64,000 nt of DNA from Liquidambar formosana (GCA_039720395.1 CM077828.1:17334264-17398263), one strand, 5' to 3'; shown: positions 47,307 to 60,951, numbered from the stretch's first letter. The notes: generated by a model not told the origin, from the sequence alone. A program made the numbers and translations.

Positions 47307-48810
47307 TTATAAAGTGAAAAAAAAAAAAAAAAAAAAAGCCACATACATCCCAATAAAAGCCGACCCTACTAAAGAAAATTCCCAAATCCACCACTGTGAA
47401 TAATATAACTGGTTACCGCATTATAATATGTTATCCCAACTTTTTCTTGTGGGGTATGATCCACTGTGACCGGTCACACATTGGGGGATATCGGGGGATG
47501 GATTATATCACTTGGGATAGGGTAAGCCAATTTTTTTGTGGCTATCGGCTACCATTGAATTTCCATACTTTCTTTCTTTTATTCCTTTTATTTATTTATT
47601 TATATGACCGTGTCATGAATGTGGTGAAGCCCTTTGAATAAAGATCTCTATTGATGGACGCCAGATTCGAGGTCCCAAAGCTTCCATGGCTGATTGTGTT
47701 ACCTCGAGCCCACACCATGGCTGCATCGTCTTCTACATAATGTTGAATTAATTAAGCTACAATCTACAAAATTAGCATGAAGGTGCTGCTGTTGGTGGCA
47801 AGCTCGCCGGACTGGCACCCATGGCTGATGGCTGCCCACCAAGGCTCTATCTCTGTCCAAGGGGAAAGCGGAAGATGGCATAAAAGGACAAAACAGTCAT
47901 TATCTTCCAATTAACAAAAATTTAAAAAGGGCAAAAGAGCAAAATGGTTAATAGAAAAATGATAAACTGATCGTTTTTGTTTATCTTCTTTAAGCTGTCA
48001 TGTTTTAAGGTTTTTGTTTGATTTTAGGGTTGTGCCTAGTATGACAGATTGTCATTGTTAAATCATGATCACATATGACTCTCATTACTTATTTCTTATA
48101 TTAAATAGTGGATGCTTTAAAAAAAAAAATAATAATAATGACAATCTATCATGCCGTTATTTTCTTTAATTTTAAATTCAAGGACATCTTTTTTTTTTCT
48201 TTTTTTTTTTTCCGGATGAATCGTATATATACTAATTACAATCGCTATGGCACGTCTCCATCGATTGGTGTGTGTCATGTGTGACTAGTTCGGTCATCAA
48301 ACAATTGTGACTGTACATACTAATCAAAGAACCCAATATTTAGAGTCTTTCATATAATTATGATATGGCCACATGATGTCAAAGATCAATAAGAATCAAG
48401 TAAAATGAAATTGTGACACTAAAAAATACTTTGATAATCTCATTTACTTAATTTTCATTAGCTCGTGACACCACATCAGCTGTCTCATAATTACATACAA
48501 ATTTTTCCTCAATATTTAACATAATAAGCAAGTCCGTGCTGATTTGCCCAAAACACTAAGCCCGTATTGCTAGCATTGCTTTTTCCACACCATCAGTCTA
48601 TTTGCTTTTATAGTTCCATTTCATATATTTACATGAAATGCAACAAAGGTTCTTTTTCACAGGTTCTTTTTCAGAAAGGAAAACCAAAAGCAAAAGATAT
48701 AGAAAGAGCAGCAGGGCCAGGCAACCCAGAGGAACTGCCTTAGGGCAAATCACATCTTCCTGTGCCAATTAGCCACAGCGTTTCACCCAGGAGCACCAAC
48801 CGAGACAATT
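47307..48810. other. Non-coding stretch downstream of CBP60 copy C
   Basis: Contains a short foldback (GACAGATTGTCATTGTT near 48040, inverted at about 48133-48150) and poly-T tracts. Open frames at 47396-47641 and 47699-47881 show no recognised domain. Confidence 0.4.
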
Positions 48811-49541
48811 TCATGTATGCCTATACATTCGGTGTACAATATTTAATGTATCATCAACTCCCATTGACCAGTCACTGCTTCCCACGTGTTCGTTGCTCGG
48901 TACGTAACCCACCTCCATAGATTTATCGATTAGCAACCCATGTTGCTGAAATGATTTCACCATGGCCTGATGATCATCGCTGGGGTATTGCTCCACCGGA
49001 TCACCTATAATTTTCAAGCCTGTGTTATTAGTACATGTGTAATAACATTTGGGTAAGTTATTGGCTTAGTTTAGGGGTGAAAGAGGATGGAGTAAATAGT
49101 AAAATTAGGATAGGTTAAAAATTCAAACTCCTCCAATTATACTAAATAAATAAATAAATAAAATACTTAGGCATGGAGCAAAGAAAAAGACATGAAAATA
49201 AGATGAAATATTTAAGATTTCCCCTCCATTTTTCTCTTAATCTTTTCATTCCAATTTTCTTTCAAAACCAAACAAGGAAAAGTATAATCTTTTACATTAA
49301 TTTTTTTTGGGTAAATTGTAAGAAAACCCCTAATGTTTGGTCTTTTTTCACATAATCCCCCTTAAGAAAAAATTGTTGCACTCTACTCCTTGATAGCTTA
49401 CAAATTTAGCAATTAGCGACTTAACATGGCGTTCTACCATCTACTTCCATGAGCAGCGATTAATGGTAGCATTAGTTGCTAAATTTATAAGTTGTCCAAG
49501 AGACACTACAACCATTTTTTTCTTCAGGGGATTACGTGAAG

Positions 49542-49591
<50 letters not shown>

Positions 49592-50749
49592 AAACATTCA
49601 GCGGTTTCTTGTAATTTACAATATTTTTTTTTCATTTCCCTTATAAAATCAAGGAACCAAACAGAGCATTAAAGTTGCCGACAGAAGTCAATACCTTGTG
49701 TAAGTAGGGCATTCTCATTCAGAAGTACTCCATCAATCTCTTCCAACGAATTCCACTCTTCATATGCTTCTCTAGCCAAATTCTCAATGGAGGTCTGCAA
49801 ATATACGCCAACACCAAGTGATCAATAACATAGATTAAAAATTATATATAAGATAACACTGTAATTAAAAACTAGCATGACTATACCCCACCCCCAAAAA
49901 AGGTTGAGTGAAATTCATACCCTATTAATGATGCTGTTAAAATCATGAGAAGAATACAATTGCCCATCAATGTTGGCCTTGAGAAGTTGACATATAGGAT
50001 CTAAGAAGAAGGTAGAATTAAGTCGGCGCATAATATATTGTTTGTTGCCCAGAATGCATGTCCTGGCGTGCTTTAGTGTTGCTTCCCACATTTTATCCGA
50101 CATGCCCACACCTAATATCTGCTGCAAATTTGTAGAAATTAAGGATATCATTAATTAATGAGCAAGAATTAATATATATCACTTAAATTATTTTTTGAGT
50201 AGAAAGAGAAATGAAATTTTTTGTACCTTTCTAAGCTTTGCTGCGTCCACCACGGACAGTTTCAAGAAGTCTTGCACTGTGTTGATACCCTCTTGGGTCA
50301 GCTTCCTATGGAAAGCTCCATCCTTTCCAATCTTCTCGAGTCGCCACACCTCATCATTCAGATTAGGTGGGTGGTGCTTTTTGTACACTGTGTCAAAAGA
50401 AAATATCAATTACCAATTATATCATTGGCATGACTAAATAGATGTGTGGTCCTATTATTTTCCCTCTTTCCCATTTTACTCTTAGCAAATAAATAAAAAA
50501 AAAATACCAGTTATATATCTACATACTCAGTATACTCACATTAAAGTTCCTGTTTCATTAATTGTGTTTTAGAGCACTACGTATTTCAAAAAAAGTTGCT
50601 CTTTGTCCATAGTTTAATAGAGCCTAAAATCCAATAAGTAAATCAGATAAACATTCCTACTAAGTAGTAATTGAGTGGATAAAGATTTGTAAAATTTCAA
50701 TCAACCCTCGTAGGCACAAATCCAAATAAATAAATAAATAAATAAATAA

Positions 50750-50817
<68 letters not shown>

Positions 50818-53115
50818 TACTAAAAATGTAAAATAATACTTGATAAATAATAAAATTGTTCTACAATTAACCAAGCATTGCAATTCCAATCCATTGACAT
50901 GTTACTATCACAGCTGACTTAACATCATACAGTTAGGATCATTAGCAGTGATAATCATAACGGTATCTTTCATTTTTGTCTTTTATTTATTTATTTATTT
51001 ATTTATTTTTCTTGGATACTATTGGAAGGATTCAAATCTCTAACCTATTCTAATCCTATCAATTATCTCACCCTCCTTTACTACTAGATAGTCCTAGCGA
51101 CGTTTCTTTAACAAGTAGTAGACAAAGCAAAAAATCTCAAAACTGTTTATTGACCTAAAGTCGTATATATGGCTTAGAAGGATGGAAGGGAAATACCCTC
51201 TCAAATGATGTGAAGGCTCCTGGTCCCAATATGTTAAAATCGATCTTTAATGAGGCATATGGGACCACAAGATTCACAACCAATCACTCCATCAAAAATC
51301 CTTGTTTGACGTACAGTTAGGAAAGTTAGTTGAATCATGCATGATGATGATTAGGTGCTTTTTCTAACCAGTGAATTATGGGGAAACCAGTGATACAATT
51401 AACTTACCTTCATCTCTATACAATGCCATAATTATGCACCAAAGTATAAACAATTTTTTTTTTTTTTGGCTAAATAAAAGACACAACAAAGTATTAATTA
51501 ACAAGTGTAATTAAATATGGGCTTGGGGTTCGTCAGTCTATGGGGTTGACTCAAGACCTAGATTCGCACCAATATTTTTGTAATCTATATGATTAGAAGG
51601 TGATAAGAATATAAAATCACAGTTTAACACTAACCCACATTAAATGATAGGAACAAAGCTAAACATATATTCTAAATTAAAGTATTAATAGAAGAATAAT
51701 AGACGAATAGAATGAGTGATAATCCAAATTAAACTACCAAAACTAGTACGGAGAGAATATCTTTGGCTATTTTATCATGTTAGGGTCACCAAATTATTAC
51801 TTATCATGGAAATGAACAAATATACTAGCTAGGTTTATATTAAAAGGACAAATTGATAGAAGATATTTACATTCTCCACGGTGGTCCTTGACAACAAAAG
51901 CTTCTGTCATTGCTTCACGTAATCGAATCCCTTGATCGCTTCCGTGAACCACTCTTGCACCGAGCCTAAACTTCCGGCTCCGAATCCAGCTCGAATTATC
52001 AGTGAACTCTATTTCTCCGACCGGTGCAACCCCATCCCTCATAGTGACAACCAACTCTCCAGTGAGCAAGGGCCTCTTTCCGGTCCTCTCTTTGACGATG
52101 TTGTTATTGAATTCTTCACTAGTCCAGGTGTCACGGTTGCTTGGAGGGAAGTCCCCGTCGAGAACGACGATTTCTACTTTGATCGGACAAGGAAGAGTCG
52201 TTGGAATCATTCGATTACCACTTGTGTCCACAAGACGGATTTCAAGTGGGTTGGTTTCGACATCTCCTATCTTGCTTCCCGTGAATATTGTACGTGAAAG
52301 ATTCTTACTAAAGATTAATTGAAGACATGAGGGTTCTAGTGCTTGGATCCGCAGCGAAGGAGACCTCGTGAACGATCGTGAACAGCGTCTCAGCCCCTGC
52401 TCAACCTCTTCACTAACCTAAAAACATAAAAGCTTGAGTGTTACAATATATGGTTTAGGGTTAAAGGTTTGAGTTGACAAAAAGTAAAAATAGACAAATT
52501 GAGCCAAAAAAAAAAAAAGCCATACGAATGATTTGTCTATTATATCTTCCTTTCATTTTATAGCAAAATGATCAGCTTCATTATAATTATTTTCAAAAGT
52601 GACCTTTCTACATGAGATTGTACGGATTTTGATCTCTACTATAAGAAAAACGTTCTCTAGAAATTAAGAGAAGAAATACAATTAGCTAGACGGAGAGAGT
52701 ATTGATATTACAATAGTCATATGTAGGACTTGTAAGTGAGAGCTTTAACATACCACTCTTCGAAGCAATGGCTCCAACGTGGAACAAAAGTTCTGTAAGG
52801 AATTCACCATAACCGCTTCTCCAATTACTCTATCAAGACGAAAAGAAAAAATCATCACACGTTGAAGGGGTTTTATTTGAAAAGCCATTAACTAGTGCAA
52901 TATGAGAAACCATTTTCAAGCAAATAAAGCGGAGAGAAACATGATAGGAACTCCAAGTTATATGGATCCATATACACAGAAAAATAAAGGAGAAAAGAGC
53001 AAATTGGATTAAATTCGAACGCATACGAAGCCAAAGAGGGCCTAGTTCTCTTCCTTTTCTCACTTTGCTCGTCTGGGTCCGAACCAGATTCATTCAAAAA
53101 CCGTTTGGCTGCCAT
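48811..53115 (-). CDS. CBP60-like: CALMODULIN-BINDING PROTEIN 60-like (copy C)
   Basis: Seven exons with the same structure as copy B: 53027-53115, 52754-52829, 51871-52417, 50227-50387, 49921-50118, 49695-49794 and 48811-49004. Product about 454 residues. It starts [20 protein letters not shown], the core in exon 3 has [20 protein letters not shown] and [19 protein letters not shown], and exon 4 has [20 protein letters not shown]. The last exon ends [20 protein letters not shown] and then HRMYRHT. Against copy B, about 120 bp is missing inside the final exon, which removes the segment equivalent to [19 protein letters not shown] and shifts the tail. The conserved core is intact, so the gene is probably functional. 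Whether it still binds calmodulin is doubtful from sequence alone. Confidence 0.85.
49309..49619. mobile_element. MITE sharing the GGGTAAATTG terminus, in CBP60-C intron 6
   Basis: Left end GGGTAAATTGTAAGAAAACC; the inverted right end has TGTAAATTACAAGAAACCGC. A ~50-bp A-run (about 49541-49589) lies inside. It sits between exons 7 and 6 of copy C. The TSD is unclear in T-rich flanks. Confidence 0.55.
50724..50812. repeat. Compound microsatellite (AAAT)n(AT)n in CBP60-C intron 3
   Basis: AAAT units pass into about 28 AT units. Confidence 0.9.
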
Positions 53116-54711
53116 TCTTTCAAAATAACTCAAAAGAATTTGGGGAAGAAAGTAACAAATAAGTGGAAATGGAGAGAGAAGAGAAGGGGGTGTTTCGCCG
53201 GTTTGGAATTAGGGTTAGGGATGCCTAAGCTTTATTAAGAATAGTCAAGGTAGAAGATTTATATATAGTGAGTAAAATAAGTAAATAAATAGAGAAGAAA
53301 CTTCTTGGAATGATGAAGGAAACAGCTGGGTAAGGGGGACGTAATAACCTAGGAGCATGATGTAACGACTTTGACCTCAAGGTGCTTCATAAGTCAAACA
53401 CACCTCTCTCTCTTCCGATCCACATACACACATAGATAGACACGTAGCCACGCGTGTACATGCTCACATCTTGACAATTTCCATGCACACATCGAGTTCT
53501 TTCTTAGAAAGAATGCAGTGGATTAGTCTATTTAAGTTCAATTAAATATGAATCGAAATTTTTTTTTCTTTTTAAAATTTGTCCACATTAATTTGACTAA
53601 TTATAAAGATATTTTGAGAATCTAAAAAGAAAAAGAGTCTAATAAGAAACCAAGGCCTCCCAAGTCCAACCCTTTCTAAAAATACTAGAGGTATTGAATA
53701 CCTTAGTCATCCACTGAAAAGAATCGTAATAGTGTAAAGAATTAGAATCCAAATTACTATGACATTATTATTTTAAGCCTTTAATTTTTTTAGCTTTAAT
53801 TATAATGATAGGGGAATTTTAAGTTTTTACAAAATAAATCACAGAAATGGGAAGATGAGAGAACAAAAACATCTTCTTGGGTACTAACAAATTTTTAGTT
53901 ACTTTAGCTAGCGAAATGATATTTTTAAAATATCTAGCTAGCTATTCAAATAAGTAGTCAAGGGTACTAGTGATTTTTTAGCTTTTTAAATTTTCTTTAA
54001 TAATAATCTCTCTTTTTTTAATCATTAATTTGGTGGAGAGAGAGAAATAAAGAATAGTGCATGGAGATCAAGAGGAAAAGTATCACTTTTTTTTTACTAA
54101 AAAAAGTCTAGTTAGTAAACATTCTCTAGCTAAATGTAAGTAACCAAAATAACAATAGCCAAAATTGCTAAACATGTAACTAGTCCATTGGAAAATGAAA
54201 AATGAAGTTTAGTTAGCTAAAATAGCCAAAGGGATTGGATAGCTAGCCCCTACAGATGCTCTAAGGCTTCTCAACTCCTTTATAACAAATTTAAATTAAG
54301 TTTGTGGCACACGCATTACATGTGCGAGCACAACCTTAGCCTTCATTTATTCTTTTGAGAGAATCGTGAAATAATGGGTTAGTGAATTTGAGGTCCCCTT
54401 TAATTGGTTTTTCAAAAATGGGGTATTTTAATTTGGAATTTTACAAGAATGAGAATATAGATATAAAATAAACAAATAAAGGCTTCCCTCCTAAGTCCTA
54501 ATCTTAAGATTCATCCAATCATCCACGCGAGTTTGTTGAATCCCTATCATAAAGACTCAAAGGGACCAAGTTGACGAGACTCCAAGAGAGCACTAATGGT
54601 AGTTAATTGAAATGTCCCATAATAAGAAACTTAAGTCCAAAATGACAGGTTGAGAGATCTGGTGATGGGAAGTTCCTCCAAACTGGGAGTATTTAGTCAA
54701 ATGGAAGGGTT
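53116..54711. other. Upstream region of CBP60 copy C and non-coding repeats
   Basis: The proximal few hundred bases are the presumed promoter and leader of copy C. A terminus CTACAGATGCTCTAAGGC near 54255 resembles PIF/Harbinger- or hAT-type MITE ends. Its partner was not found. Confidence 0.35.
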
Positions 54712-55747
54712 TTGCAGAGGACGAGGTTAGTTGGGGACCAGCTAATGCTTTACGGCAGTTCTAGAAACATATACAAAGAGGACGTACATCGACAGCTTAG
54801 ACGAAGTGTATCACAACTTTTGGAACCTTTTTTTAGAATTGCCCCTCACTTGAGCTATATACATGATACTGATCGAAACACCATAGAGCTATGTATAAAG
54901 GTGTAGAAAATGTAATGTTACGCTCTACATATGAACGACTAGATATTTCTAGAGAGTATTCGAGAATATGTGTCTAGATTATTTCTAGCCGCTAGATCGG
55001 TGCCACTTGTAAAAATCTAACATTAAATATCTTAGAAGGTGCAAATAAATAAGTGAAAGCTCGCTTGCTTAACGCACCAAACAACGAGCTTGTGAAGTTC
55101 TTGCTAGTGCATTTAAACTTCTTCTAAGTTTGCATTTCTGCTTTTTTCTCTACTAGCTCAATTAAGAGTTTTTTTGGGGAAAGGGTTGACCGATTTGCAT
55201 CACAATGGGGCATAGGAAATTCTAAATGCTGCAATGGTATATGACACGAGTAAAATCATCTCCAACTCACAAGAAACAAATTCCAAATGGATGTTTTGAT
55301 TGGAAAAATTATTCACCAGTCATCCAAATATCATATGGTCCAAAGACAATAAAGAAGCCAAACAGTACTAAAACAAAACAATGGAAAACTCGTTCAAACC
55401 CTAACCCATGATTTAATCAGTTCGTCCTCAATGCATCGTCAATGCATCTTCCTCTTCTTCAGATGGGAATGGTGTCGGTCGTAGTGAGACCTCATATATG
55501 TCTCTTTTGTTCTTGAAACGTGTGCCTCCCATAGGAACCACCGCAGATCACCTTACAAGACCAGTGCAAGACACGCTGATGACAAAAACTCGCCAACAAT
55601 CATCATTTGCTTGTACCTCATGTTCTCCTCGAGTGAGAAAAGAAGGGTGTTGGCGAGACTTGAAGGTACTCGCCCTCAACTGCAATCCTACTCTCATTCT
55701 TCTCAATCTTGAAAGGAAGCACATATCTGAACTTACTTTTGGCCAGA
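54712..55747. other. Non-coding stretch
   Basis: The open frames at 54712-54906 and 55498-55791 match no known domain. The second overlaps the LINE remnant in a different frame. Confidence 0.35.
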
Positions 55748-55840
55748 GAAGAGATGATTTGGTTTCAAAAATCCCGCATGAATTGGATTAAATTCGGTGA
55801 TAGAAACACTCAGTTTTTTCATACCACAACACGACCAGTG
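55748..55840 (+). pseudogene. LINE reverse-transcriptase remnant
   Basis: One frame reads EEMIWFQKSRMNWIKFGDRN and then TQFFHTTT. This is the linker between endonuclease and reverse transcriptase typical of plant L1-type LINEs. Only ~30 residues survive, followed by stops. Confidence 0.75.
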
Positions 55841-56440
55841 GGGTGATCGATAAGTCAATGACTAAAGAATAAGCATGAAATGGAGAACATGAATTAATTG
55901 TACGTACGTTGTGTGGTATGGAACTCCCTATTTATAACGGGTGTCTTACTCCTTAGTAGATTAAGAGGCTATAGTCCTGTTAGACTTTGGTAATTGAGAG
56001 GATGTTGAACTCAAATTGATAATATTAATCCCTTAATTTAGGAATAGATAATTAAATAATAATTGATTTATCTTGAGTCCATGTGGTGTTGTTGTATAGT
56101 GTCAAATTTTTCCCCCGCGTCATTATATACTGTTAAACAATAACATATTACTATTTTAGTCCATTGCTCAACTTCAATGGCCTATTTCTCTTTCTAAGAC
56201 ATAATTCTTTCTCCAGCCATTCAAAAGCCTCGACCTTCAAATTCCCCAATCATCTCCCTTGGCCGGCGACGATGGAAGCATGATGGACTTGGCAAACCAG
56301 CATTTTTTCTTCAAGCCACAACAAAATATCTTTTTTATGATGTGCGAAACACATCGTGAAAGGCTTTTGACTACTCACAAGTGCATGTCACATAGCGCGA
56401 TGCCAAAGAAAGTCAAGACACATCAACGACCTACAATATA
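55841..56440. other. Non-coding stretch
   Basis: No gene recognised. The frame at 56259-56486 is probably chance and runs into the tandem repeats. Confidence 0.35.
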
Positions 56441-56446
56441 TATCGT

Positions 56447-56760
56447 AAGAAACTTATTAACGGCTTGTAATGCGCGTCGTAAATAGGTATTAACGGCGTG
56501 TGATATGCGTCGCAAAAAACATATCAACGAGATGCCTATATTTTTTATGACCTATGACATGCGTCGTAAATAACTTATTGACAACATGCAATGTGCGTCG
56601 TAAATAAGTATTAACAGCGTGTAATATGTGTCATAAAAAACCTTTTCAAAGCAACCATTGCAAGCCATAAAAAACCTTTTCACGACATTCTTTGCATGCC
56701 GTCTATAAATCATTTACTACAACCTTTTTATAGCATATAATGAGAGCCATAAAAACTAGC
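56447..56760. repeat. Degenerate ~33-bp tandem repeats containing GCGTCGTAAATA
   Basis: About eight units of the form TATTAACGGCNTGTAATGYG plus CGTCGTAA, decaying rightwards to AGCCATAAAAA. This resembles the subterminal repeats of plant CACTA elements, but no CACTA terminus was found. Confidence 0.65.
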
Positions 56761-58664
56761 TCAAATATACACATTTGTCTTTCACTTGATTCCTACTTTT
56801 CAAATGCTAATATGACATTCATATATATTTCACAAGCTAACAAATGCAACTCCCAAAAGATCATTCATCAAAATCGTTTTTTCCTAAGTGAGTCCATAAT
56901 CATTAATAAATCAAAAGTTAAGACTACCATCCATCTATATATGATTTGAATTTGATCTCATAAATATTCATACATTCATAGAATTTAAGTATTGTTGTTA
57001 GTCTAGTGAACTAACAAAATCCTATACATGCTAGAATAAAGTAAAAAAAGAGGGAATTTAACATCAAAACATGCAATTGCCACCGCTGTCAGTCTTCCAC
57101 CATCCTCTTAGCAATACACTTCATTCTCGTCAACTATGAGACGTAGTGAGATAGCCTGACTACTAGCCTAAGATAAAAAACCAATAATTAATATTCCTTT
57201 TTAATTTATCAATAGCAAGAAATTTTAATCATTTTAAAAAATTGACCACAAAACATGAAAGAACTAATTTAAAAGACCAAACACAACAACCTCATAAGCA
57301 ATCTCCAACCTGATGAGCACTTGACTGACCAATCCCAAACAAAAACAATAGCCACTCCAAAACAACAACCAACAATCCCAACTAAACCTCCCAAACTTGA
57401 CAAAAGAAACTATCCATAGGAAATAAAAACCACACTAGTGGATGCATAGCCAAACCCCTACTCGAAGCCAACACCTGTAAAGATTTTTTTTATTTATTAT
57501 TTTTTTTTTTAATGAGCAAACCAGATTATATTAAAATGAGGGGAAAACCAGTATAACAAACAACTCCAAACACCAATATCAAACAAAAGACATTGGAATA
57601 ATCTAATAATGTTAGAGATGTTTTCAAAGGATGATATAGCCAATATCTTCATTATCTCTAAATTTATAAGAAAAATGAGAAAGTTGAAATTCATTTCTTA
57701 CTTATAGAAATTAAAGATCTACATATGGAACAGATATATACTAGGGGTCCAGAATTCTTGCAACAGGACAACTTTAGAGAAAAGAAGACCAATAGTTGAA
57801 TTGTCATTGAGAAAAGGGGTAAAATTTGTCTAGTATTCTACTAGTTGCAACATTTTCCAATTACAAGTTAAATTCTCATATGAATGAAACTTTGAAGCAT
57901 CTCCAATGCCAAACAAAAATCTTAAGCAACTATCTTAAGTTATGTTCAAAATATTCAACAAATATTTATGAATCAAGATCAAGGGACACAATTTTTAACA
58001 CAAGCTGATTCATCCATATAGTGAGTGGAGCTTCATTACATCAATGTTTCTGAGTATTGTTGGATCTTGTGAATTCAATGGCAGATTTGTCAGGTAGTAA
58101 GTGGAGATTGGTCACACCGGCTTTTTTAAGTATTGTTGGATCTTGTGAACCCAATGGCTTAAAAATTGTATCAAAATTTGTGTAAAAAAGTTGTGTCCCC
58201 CAATCCAGATCCTATACACACTCACATACTTATGTATGCGGCATATGCCCACCATATTTTCAAAAAGAAAAGCATTTTTAAGTCATTTGAGCAGCATAGA
58301 ACTACACACCAAAATAGTCTACACTCTAGAGCCATGAGTCCACCATTACAAAACACACCAAACTGATTCAGTTTTGGATTTTACCCTTAATTTAGCTTTC
58401 AGCTTTGTAATATGGCACAATGAAACTCGTTTTTAGCTCAACAAGCCCACTTCTATTGCCTAATAGATTAGCACACGAAAATGAAGCTAAGAAAGTATTG
58501 AAATCTAGATATAGCCGTCACATTCAGTCTATATTTCATTATTGACAGCTTAGATCAGAAACACTAGTCAGGCCCAAACATATAAGCCTCTTTTCCCGTG
58601 ACTTCACTAAATTTTCCAGCCCAAATTAGAACCAGTGCACACAAAAGCCTGTTTATGTTATTAA
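56761..58664. other. Non-coding stretch
   Basis: No gene recognised. A direct repeat (AGTATTGTTGGATCTTGTGA) lies at about 58053 and 58132. Confidence 0.4.
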
Positions 58665-58669
58665 TTTCA

Positions 58670-60365
58670 TTGTTTTAAAACTTGGACCGGACCGGCCGGT
58701 TGAGTATACGGTCCGAGTTATCCTCTAAAACCGTTTAAAAAAACACCATAATATTTGACTAAAACCGTTCAAACCACCGGTTGAACCGTTCCCGGTTTAT
58801 ATGAACTGGCTGGGTTTTTTCTTCAAATAAACAATGTCAGGAACCCCCAAATCTCTTCAATTTCTCTCTCAAATCTCTCCGTTTCACTTCAAGCTGGTGT
58901 CTGACTTGGGATTTTTGCTCTCTTATTCTCTCTTCTCTCAATGAGAATCAAAGGTTAGCGGTACTTTCTCTAGTCTTCTTCTCCTTGATCATCATGCGTG
59001 TGGGGTTTGTATACTCCTGCTGCTGATTGACCTGTTTCTTGTCTTGCCGAGTTGCCGCACTCCAATCTTCACCTTCTTCTTTGAGAATGGGAGGGTATGA
59101 TCCGTGTGTAGCAAGAAGTGTATGATCTGTGTGTAGTTTGGGAGTCGGTGGGCTTTGTGGGTATGGTTGTGCAGTGTGGTTCAGATTTCAGAGTATTGAT
59201 CTTCATAATATTATATATATTTTAATTATTATTTATAGTTAACAAAATATCAAGTAATTTTTTAACTGGGGTTACGTGTCTTATATTTGGTAGAGGTGTT
59301 CGTGGTTCAGTTTGGTTCGGTTTCAGGATAGATTTCAAACCAAATCATTATACTTCGGTTTTTTTTTTTCAAACCAAAACCAAACCATACTATAAAAAAA
59401 CCAAACCAAACTAAACCATAAAATTTCGGTTTGGTTCACTTCGTTTTTGGTTTTATCCTATCAAGTAGTAACAAATAATTAAAAATGAAAAAAATGACAA
59501 ACCCAACTCCAAATAAAAATATTTTTAATAAAATCATTACATTAGCAACTAAAAAAAACATTAAACATTATATCAAGATAGAAAAGTATTAACTTATGTC
59601 AATTCAAATTCAAATCTCTAATCTAATAGTGCCAATATCTCACACAATATTAATAGCTAGTTTAATACATGCCAATCTAATAAAGTAAAAATAATTAGAA
59701 AGTTAAAATCTATAAAAACAAACCCATTCCAAACGTCTTTTTTCCAGTAGCGTACTACTATTTTGAATTTATTACCTATTCTATCCTTATTAGAATAAAA
59801 AATTTATAAAATAAGTTTATTTTGAATCTATTACTTATTCTTCCCTTATTAGAATAGAAAATTTACAAATTAAGTTTAATATGTAACATATAAAATTTTA
59901 TATATATATATATATATATATAATATTTTTTTCGGTTTTTTCGGTTTGGTTTGGTTTTTTAAACATGAAAACCAAAACCAAACCAATTTAATTAGGTTTT
60001 CTAAAATTGGAATCAAAACCAAACCTAATGACAAAAAAACCAAACCAAACCAGCCGCTTTGGTTTGATTCGGTTTGATTTTCGGTTTTAACCAAAATCAT
60101 AAACACCCCTAATGTTTGGGTGTTTGATGTCAACGCATAAGGGTATAGTAGGCAACTGGGTAAGTGGGTATACTAATACACTTTTGCTTTTACACAAATT
60201 TGAATAAATTTGTAATTGTATATTATTTAGTTATTATTCATAATTCATAATTAATATATTTATTATATCATGATGACATCACGGTTTAATTTCGTTGATC
60301 CGACTGTTGAACCGGTGACTCTTAACCCAATGATTTTTCTAATTTAATCAACGGTCTGAATTTTA
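58670..60365. mobile_element. Probable hAT-type element with GGACCGGACCGG ends, interrupted by another element
   Basis: TTTTAAAACTTGGACCGGAC on the left and the inverted TTTTAAAATTCAGACCG on the right, with matching subterminal ACCGGTTGAACCG blocks. A UTR-like interior lies at 58830-59180. The borders are approximate. Confidence 0.5.
59291..60111. mobile_element. hAT MITE nested in the larger element (821 bp)
   Basis: The ends TAGAGGTGTT and AACACCCCTA are hAT-type TIRs. Flanks ATATTTGG (59283-59290) and ATGTTTGG (60112-60119) are an 8-bp TSD with one mismatch. The interior is full of inverted GGTTTGGTTT/AAACCAAACC tracts. Confidence 0.75.
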
Positions 60366-60951
60366 AAATATTGGTTATTATACAACATGACAGAAGGAAC
60401 CCTGTAAATGAGCATACGAAGTATTGTGAACCTTGCAAAGTGGAGATTATAGTCATAAATGCGCCAGTTAAGCAATAAATAAAGGCAATAGAGAGAATAA
60501 AAACCCACCAGGCAGTCATCAAGGCAAATAAAGGGAAAAAACTCAACCGCTGGTCATTGAGGTAAAGAAGGAAAAAGAAAAAGGGATTAGCAAGGAAGGC
60601 AAAAAAAAAAAAAAAATTTGTAGGGAAAAAAACCAATAAGCTCACATTCTCTTGCAAGCTAAACAAGTCAAAAAATTTGCGTAAACCAAACGAGTCTAAT
60701 CTCAACACAATAAGTAAAAATAAAACAAAAATCCAACAGATTTTTACCTTATGAACTAAATCATAACTTAAATAAATATTAAAAAGGCTATACACGATAT
60801 CAGTGTGCATTTAGTAATTGTTATTTTCAAATCTAAAAATAAACCATACAATAGAAGATCCACCTTTCCAATTATCCCCTATTTTCTCAACGAAAAAATA
60901 TCGAATAAAGAGGAAATAGAAAGGATTTTCTTCATACTATCTCAATTCTAT

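Noticed and set aside
49463..49672. Open frame with a long lysine (or phenylalanine, other strand) run
   Set aside because: It is translation of a ~50-bp A-run inside a MITE.
50195..50437. Plus-strand frames over CBP60 exon 4 (also 40716-41132, 51932-52297 and 52002-52322 over exon 3)
   Set aside because: Antisense shadows of strongly conserved CBP60 exons.
56447..56760. CRISPR-like array
   Set aside because: The units are contiguous and degenerate without unique spacers, and the genome is plant nuclear.
60322..60810. 162-codon hydrophobic minus-strand frame, at first taken for a membrane protein
   Set aside because: It is AT-rich, F/L-rich low-complexity sequence with no conserved motif, and it lies in repeat-rich DNA.
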